From an uncultured Clostridia bacterium (GTDB taxonomy: Bacteria; Bacillota; Clostridia; Oscillospirales; UMGS1783): a stretch of DNA of 6,724 nucleotides. The notes under the pieces are model-generated. The model worked only from the letters and a program-made list of their open reading frames with translations. It made no database searches and was not told the DNA's origin. Where the stretch lies: the NCBI GenBank assembly GCA_937892635.1, contig CALBKB010000026.1, positions 1 through 6,724 of the forward strand. Direction: 5' to 3'. Positions 4,946 through 6,724 of the stretch are shown here, piece after piece. The position numbers were made by a program, and so were the translations under genes. Position 1 is the first letter of the stretch; the number at the start of each line of letters is the position of its first letter.

Positions 4946-6171
4946 AAAAGGCCGAACTGCTGGCACCTGCCGGCGATCTGGAAAAATTATATACCGCCGT
5001 CGACTACGGCGCCGATGCCGTCTACACCGGTGGCGAGATGTTCTCCCTGCGCACCGCCTGTGATAATTTCTCCTTTGAGGATATGGCCAAGGGCGTCGAA
5101 TATGCCCACCGCTTCGGCAAGAAGGTGTATCTGGCCTGCAACTGCTTCCCGCACAACGAGGAGATGGCGCTGTTGCCTGACTATATCAGAACCATGGCCG
5201 ATACCGGCATCGACGGCTGTATCGTCAGTGATCTGGGTTCTTTCTCGGTCATTCGGGAAACCTGTCCCGATTTGAAATTGCATATCTCCACCCAAGCCAG
5301 CACTGCCAATTATGCCTCCTGTATGGCTTGGTATCAGCTGGGAGCACGACGCATCGTCCTTTCCCGCGAATTGAATCTGCGCCAGATCGCTGAGATTCGC
5401 CGCCGCACCCCGTCCGATCTTGAACTGGAAACCTTCGTCCACGGCGCCGTCTGTGTTTCCCATTCGGGGCGTTGCTTGCTTAGTGACTATATGGCCGGTC
5501 GCAGTGCTAACCACGGCGACTGTGCCCACGCCTGCCGCTGGAAGTACGCACTGGTTGAGCAGACGCGTCCGGGACAGTATATGCCCATCGCTCAAACCGA
5601 TACCGGTACCTTTATCATGAATTCTAAGGATTTGAACATGATCCGTCACCTGCCCGAAATGCTCTTGGCGGGCATTGATTCGCTCAAAATTGAGGGTCGT
5701 GTTAAGAGTTCCTATTATGTGGCGTCAATCGTGTCGGCCTATCGCCGCGCGTTGGATACCTTCTATGAGGATATGGATGGCTATATGGATCGCCGTGACG
5801 AGTTTTTTGAGGATACCTGCAAGGTTAGCCACCGTGATTATTTTACCGGATTCTTTCTTGACGACCCCGGTCCGCAGGGTCAGCAATACGGCTCGGCCAG
5901 CTATGTGCGCGATTGGGATGTCTGCGCGCAGGTGCTGCGTTACGATTCTTTGCGCGGCTTGGCCTATTGCTAACAGCGCAATAAGTTCTTTCAGGGCGAA
6001 ACGCTGGAAGCTCTCTATCCCGGCGCCGATTGTCTCACCTTTGACGCTGACATTCTCTTGGATGAGAATTATAATCCCATTGCTTCTACGCCTCATGCCG
6101 CCATGCGCTTTTATGTGGGCGTGCCCAAAATGCTGCCGCGCGGCGCTTATCTGCGTCGGCGCACCAAGTAA
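4942..6171 (+). pseudogene. trhP: U32 peptidase-family tRNA hydroxylation protein TrhP, with in-frame TAA
   Basis: TrhP (B. subtilis YrrN/YrrO, E. coli YegQ) makes 5-hydroxyuridine at tRNA position 34 from prephenate-derived chemistry, one step before TrmR. The frame starts ELLAPAGDLEKLYTAVDYGADAVYTGG and carries the U32 signature ETFVHGAVCVSHSGRCLLS (residues 163-181), then HGDCAHACRW and SLKIEGRVKS. Cys171, Cys178, Cys194 and Cys198 are candidate iron-sulfur ligands. Residue 343 is followed by TAA (5971-5973), but the same frame continues for 65 more good codons (QRNKFFQGETLEALYPGAD to PRGAYLRRRTK) to TAA 6169-6171, a total of 409 positions, close to the YrrO length. The family usually has E-Q-R-N here, so one G-to-T change (GAA to TAA) explains it. 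The truncated product lacks the C-terminal barrel. The start overlaps the trmR stop by 4 bases, with AAGGA only 3 bases upstream. Confidence 0.9.
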
Positions 6172-6179
6172 AATATCCC

Positions 6180-6211
6180 AAGCCGCTTCCTTCGGGAAGC
6201 GGCTTTTTTTT
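6180..6211 (+). terminator. Rho-independent terminator after the mltG-trmR-trhP operon
   Basis: An 11-bp perfect stem, AAGCCGCTTCC (6180-6190) with GGAAGCGGCTT (6195-6205), is capped by the very stable C-TTCG-G tetraloop and followed by eight T (6204-6211). It lies 8 bases after the second TAA of trhP and separates that operon from the PBP gene. Confidence 0.96.
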
Positions 6212-6246
6212 GCTTGTTTGGGCATACTCATATGGGGTGATAGAGA

Positions 6247-6724
6247 ATGAAACAACGAATGTTACTCGTTTTTTTAATACTGCTGGCTCTTTTTTCGGTT
6301 ATGGCCGGTCGGTTAGCCTATCTGTCGGGCGGGAAGGAGCTGGCGCAATATGTCGGGGTTACGGGAAGCCGTACCATTCGTGTCGGTATTAACGCCGCTC
6401 GCGGTACCATCCGCGATCGTAACGGTCAACCGCTCGCTGGTGCCCATGCGCAGGCGGCGGTCTTGTGTGAACCCATGTCGCTGAGTGAATCGTCGGCAGA
6501 TTTGTTGCGTCAACACGCCATTGGCATAACGCGGGTGGCACTCGATGAATCCGTTTCTTCCGGGCGCCCCTTTTTGGTCTATGTCGATGAGCCTATTACG
6601 GGTGTAGGGCTGACCGGCTTGACAGCCTTGGCTCGCTACGAGGGATTGGCTCAACATCTGATCGGGTATCTTGATAGCAGCGGTCACGGCGTAACCGGTA
6701 TTGAGTCGGTCATGGACGAACATC
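6247..6724 (+). CDS. Class B penicillin-binding protein, N-terminal part (runs off the window)
   Basis: The ATG at 6247 opens a frame that is still open at the right edge (159 residues). Residues 5-25 (MLLVFLILLALFSVMAGRLAY) form an N-terminal membrane anchor. A short linker leads to ARGTIRDRNGQPLAG (about 54-68), the R-G-x-I-x-D-R-N-G motif that opens the pedestal/dimerisation domain of class B PBPs. Residues 127-159 (LTALARYEGLAQHLIGYLD, then GHGVTGIESVMDEH) match the family's RY...A.H.IGY......GxxGIE block. The transpeptidase domain with its serine would lie to the right. The pedestal is compact compared with PBP2 or SpoVD, as in several clostridial PBPs. GGGGTGA (6234-6240) is a fair ribosome site 6 bases upstream. 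The gene follows a strong terminator, so it needs its own promoter; none is convincing in the 35 bases available. Confidence 0.85.
   Translation, partial: MKQRMLLVFLILLALFSVMAGRLAYLSGGKELAQYVGVTGSRTIRVGINAARGTIRDRNGQPLAGAHAQAAVLCEPMSLSESSADLLRQHAIGITRVALDESVSSGRPFLVYVDEPITGVGLTGLTALARYEGLAQHLIGYLDSSGHGVTGIESVMDEH

Noticed and set aside
4987..5649. Long (220-codon) open frame on the minus strand
   Set aside because: It is antisense to the well-supported trhP frame, shows no recognisable motifs, and is explained by GC-rich codon structure.
5971..5973. TAA as a reassigned or recoded codon
   Set aside because: Other genes here (DJ-1, tmk and the trhP end) use TAA as a normal stop, and no recoding structure is evident. 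A nonsense change or a base error is simpler.
6210..6392. 60-codon frame starting before the PBP gene
   Set aside because: It is out of frame with the PBP coding sequence, which has a ribosome site, a membrane anchor and family motifs.

Overview
The window looks like a metagenome-type contig from a Gram-positive Clostridia bacterium, probably Oscillospirales-like and of moderate GC. The basis is the mltG / O-methyltransferase / U32 operon (the order of B. subtilis yrrL-yrrM-yrrN/O), tightly overlapping genes with AGGAGG-type ribosome sites, compact rho-independent terminators, and a class B PBP of the clostridial type. The first ~550 bases are different: more AT-rich, with a Bacteroidetes-style lipoprotein leader and a phosphodiester glycosidase (NAGPA/DUF2233) fragment. 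They probably come from another lineage, by transfer or by chimeric assembly.

Layout. 1-565: broken pieces only (a possible ATPase C-terminus, an orphan lipoprotein leader with a possible Bacteroidetes promoter, and the C-terminal part of a NAGPA protein in another frame). About 566-2981, plus strand: thymidylate kinase without its P-loop N-terminus, DJ-1/PfpI protein, 5-formyltetrahydrofolate cyclo-ligase (best start TTG at 1588), and a CPBP membrane protease, in a close-packed operon ending at a strong terminator (2989-3023). 3029-3154, minus strand: a 41-residue cysteine-rich single-span membrane miniprotein that is easily missed. 3155-3226: a short divergent regulatory spacer with an operator-like inverted repeat. 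3227-6171, plus strand: mltG, trmR and trhP, overlapping by 1-4 bases, ending at a UUCG terminator. 6247 to the end: N-terminal part of a class B penicillin-binding protein, running off the window.

Gene logic. MltG and the PBP act on peptidoglycan. TrhP and TrmR are successive enzymes making 5-hydroxyuridine and then 5-methoxyuridine at tRNA position 34. Both of these tRNA genes are broken here: trmR has its central part replaced by about 125 bp encoding an RnfD/NqrB-like membrane segment in a different frame, and trhP has one in-frame TAA in an otherwise intact 409-codon frame. With the truncated tmk and the broken NAGPA gene, that makes four damaged genes in 6.7 kb. Either the contig contains chimeric joins and base errors, or the locus is genuinely decaying. 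The sequence alone cannot decide.

I did not find a convincing new biological system. The most interesting items are the paired trmR/trhP lesions with the embedded RnfD-like segment, the cysteine-rich miniprotein with its divergent control region, and the CPBP protease with a changed active-site motif.
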